From positions 1 through 14,153 of the forward strand of contig JAZOVJ010000050.1 in the NCBI GenBank assembly GCA_045658645.1: 14,153 nucleotides of DNA, given 5' to 3'. The notes below the pieces were generated by a model, which was given only the letters and a program-made list of their open reading frames with translations, ran no database searches and was not told the DNA's origin. Positions within the stretch are counted from its first letter, which is position 1; each line of letters begins with the position of its first letter. A program made the position numbers and the translations under genes. Shown here in pieces: positions 13,404-14,153 of this stretch. The DNA is from UBA1738 sp045658645 (GTDB lineage Bacteria > Bacillota > Clostridia > UBA1381).

Positions 13404-14090
13404 TCAAGAAACTATTTCCATAACCTTGCCCAAATCGTCAATTTCGTAAGTAACAGGTATTCCCAACGTATTCGGAGTATGGTTCGGGTTGAACCAACAT
13501 GTATCAATTCCTGCGATAAAACCACCCCTCATATCGCTTGTAAGGGAATCGCCGATTAGAAGCACTTCCCTTTTATCTGTTATGCAAAGCTTTTGGAACA
13601 CATAATCAAAATATTCCTTGTTAGGCTTTTCTGCACCTACGTCCTCTGATATAAAGATATCATCAAAAATATCATTAAGTCCTGAAAGCCTTAATTTCTT
13701 TTCCTGTGCTACCCTTGTTCCGTTTGTAACTGCAACAATGACATATTTTCCTTTCTGTGAAAGAAGTATTTCTTTTGCTTTATCTACAAATTCTATATGG
13801 TCGCCCAGTGTTACCTGATATTCTGCATTAAAATTTTCGACAATCGAAGTGTCTGCTCCAACCTTTTCAAAAAACTCACGGAAGCGTCCAACCAAAATTT
13901 CAGGTTTAGTTAGCTCGTTTCTTTCAAGCTTTTGCCAATATTTCGCATTTATCCCCGAATACAGCTTCAGCATTTCGTCACTGCATTCGCCCATTCCGTA
14001 TTTTTTGAACAAAAATTTGATTGCATACGCCTCTGACGCAAGAAAATCAAGTATAGTACCGTCTACATCCCACAATAAATATTTATACAT
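13404..14090 (-). CDS. HAD-family hydrolase, YjjG-type nucleotidase
   Basis: The 228-residue product is a haloacid dehalogenase phosphatase with all four motifs: I, DVDGT (nucleophile D8, acid D10); II, TNGT (T122); III, K155 in GAEKPN; IV, GDSLTSDMRGG (D181, D186). A helical cap inserted after motif I covers about residues 17-95. The string GDSLTSDxxGG-x-AGIDTCWFNP is typical of the YjjG family, which removes phosphate from pyrimidine and damaged nucleoside monophosphates; that activity is inferred. I chose the ATG at 14090, preceded by an AAGGAAG site and starting two residues before the first strand; the open frame extends to 14126. The SanA-like gene follows it. Confidence 0.88.
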   Translation of the reverse strand: MYKYLLWDVDGTILDFLASEAYAIKFLFKKYGMGECSDEMLKLYSGINAKYWQKLERNELTKPEILVGRFREFFEKVGADTSIVENFNAEYQVTLGDHIEFVDKAKEILLSQKGKYVIVAVTNGTRVAQEKKLRLSGLNDIFDDIFISEDVGAEKPNKEYFDYVFQKLCITDKREVLLIGDSLTSDMRGGFIAGIDTCWFNPNHTPNTLGIPVTYEIDDLGKVMEIVS

Positions 14091-14107
14091 AATCGTTTCT
14101 TCCTTCC

Positions 14108-14135
14108 AAAGCCTACATTTATGCAAGTCGGCTTT
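14108..14135 (-). other. Leader hairpin upstream of the HAD gene
   Basis: A 6-bp stem (14108-14113 with 14130-14135) encloses a smaller UGCA/UGUA stem. It lies just upstream of the ribosome-binding site of the HAD gene. The window ends 18 bases further, so no promoter can be judged. Its plus-strand side ends in TTTTT and might instead serve as a terminator for something beyond the window. Confidence 0.35.
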
Positions 14136-14153
14136 TTATTATCAAAAATAATC

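Noticed and set aside
1..14153. CRISPR array, transposase, phage or defence genes
   Set aside because: No regularly spaced direct repeats and no such coding sequence are visible on either strand.

Overview
The window is an ordinary stretch of a low-to-medium GC Firmicutes chromosome, most likely a member of the Clostridia. The evidence is the gene set: DivIB, YlxM next to Ffh, KhpA after rpsP, and a stand-alone clostridial-type nucleotidyltransferase. Strong AGGAGG ribosome-binding sites and TTGACA-N17-TATAAT promoters agree with this. Genus cannot be told from the sequence alone. I see no mobile element, CRISPR array, phage or defence gene.

Layout. (1) Positions 1-7170, minus strand, hold one co-directional block read from right to left: ylxM, ffh, rpsP, khpA, rimM, trmD, murA, divIB and ftsZ, ending in an intrinsic terminator at 1-29. 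The first six make the signal recognition particle protein, ribosomal protein bS16, an RNA-binding KH protein, a 30S maturation factor and the tRNA m1G37 methyltransferase. The last three make the first committed peptidoglycan enzyme and two divisome proteins. A consensus promoter drives ylxM, and weaker promoters precede murA and ftsZ. rplS, the usual gene after trmD, is not there, and there is no ftsA between divIB and ftsZ. (2) 7226-8309, minus strand: a single-gene unit for a sugar-phosphate-type nucleotidyltransferase, with its own consensus promoter, a structured 3' untranslated region and a terminator. (3) 8412-8977, plus strand: a five-gene tRNA operon (Val-UAC, Asp-GUC, Phe-GAA, Gly-GCC, Cys-GCA), all with encoded CCA, with a consensus promoter and a strong terminator. 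(4) 9012-11916, plus strand: a trkA-trkH potassium uptake operon. (5) 11924-14153, minus strand: a HAD phosphatase of the YjjG type, a SanA/YdcF-like membrane protein, then rplU-rpmA behind a consensus promoter and a structured leader. Back-to-back terminators separate rpmA from trkH.

The genes are nearly all core housekeeping functions. The most interesting signals are in the RNA: two strong tandem hairpins between khpA and rimM, a nested inverted-repeat structure in the 3' untranslated region of the nucleotidyltransferase, a hairpin inside the tRNA operon before tRNA-Cys, a palindrome in the murA leader and a folded rplU leader. Among proteins, bL27 lacks the cleavable N-terminal extension usual in Firmicutes, and the Prp protease gene is missing from its usual place. 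FtsZ and TrmD carry substitutions at residues usually described as catalytic.
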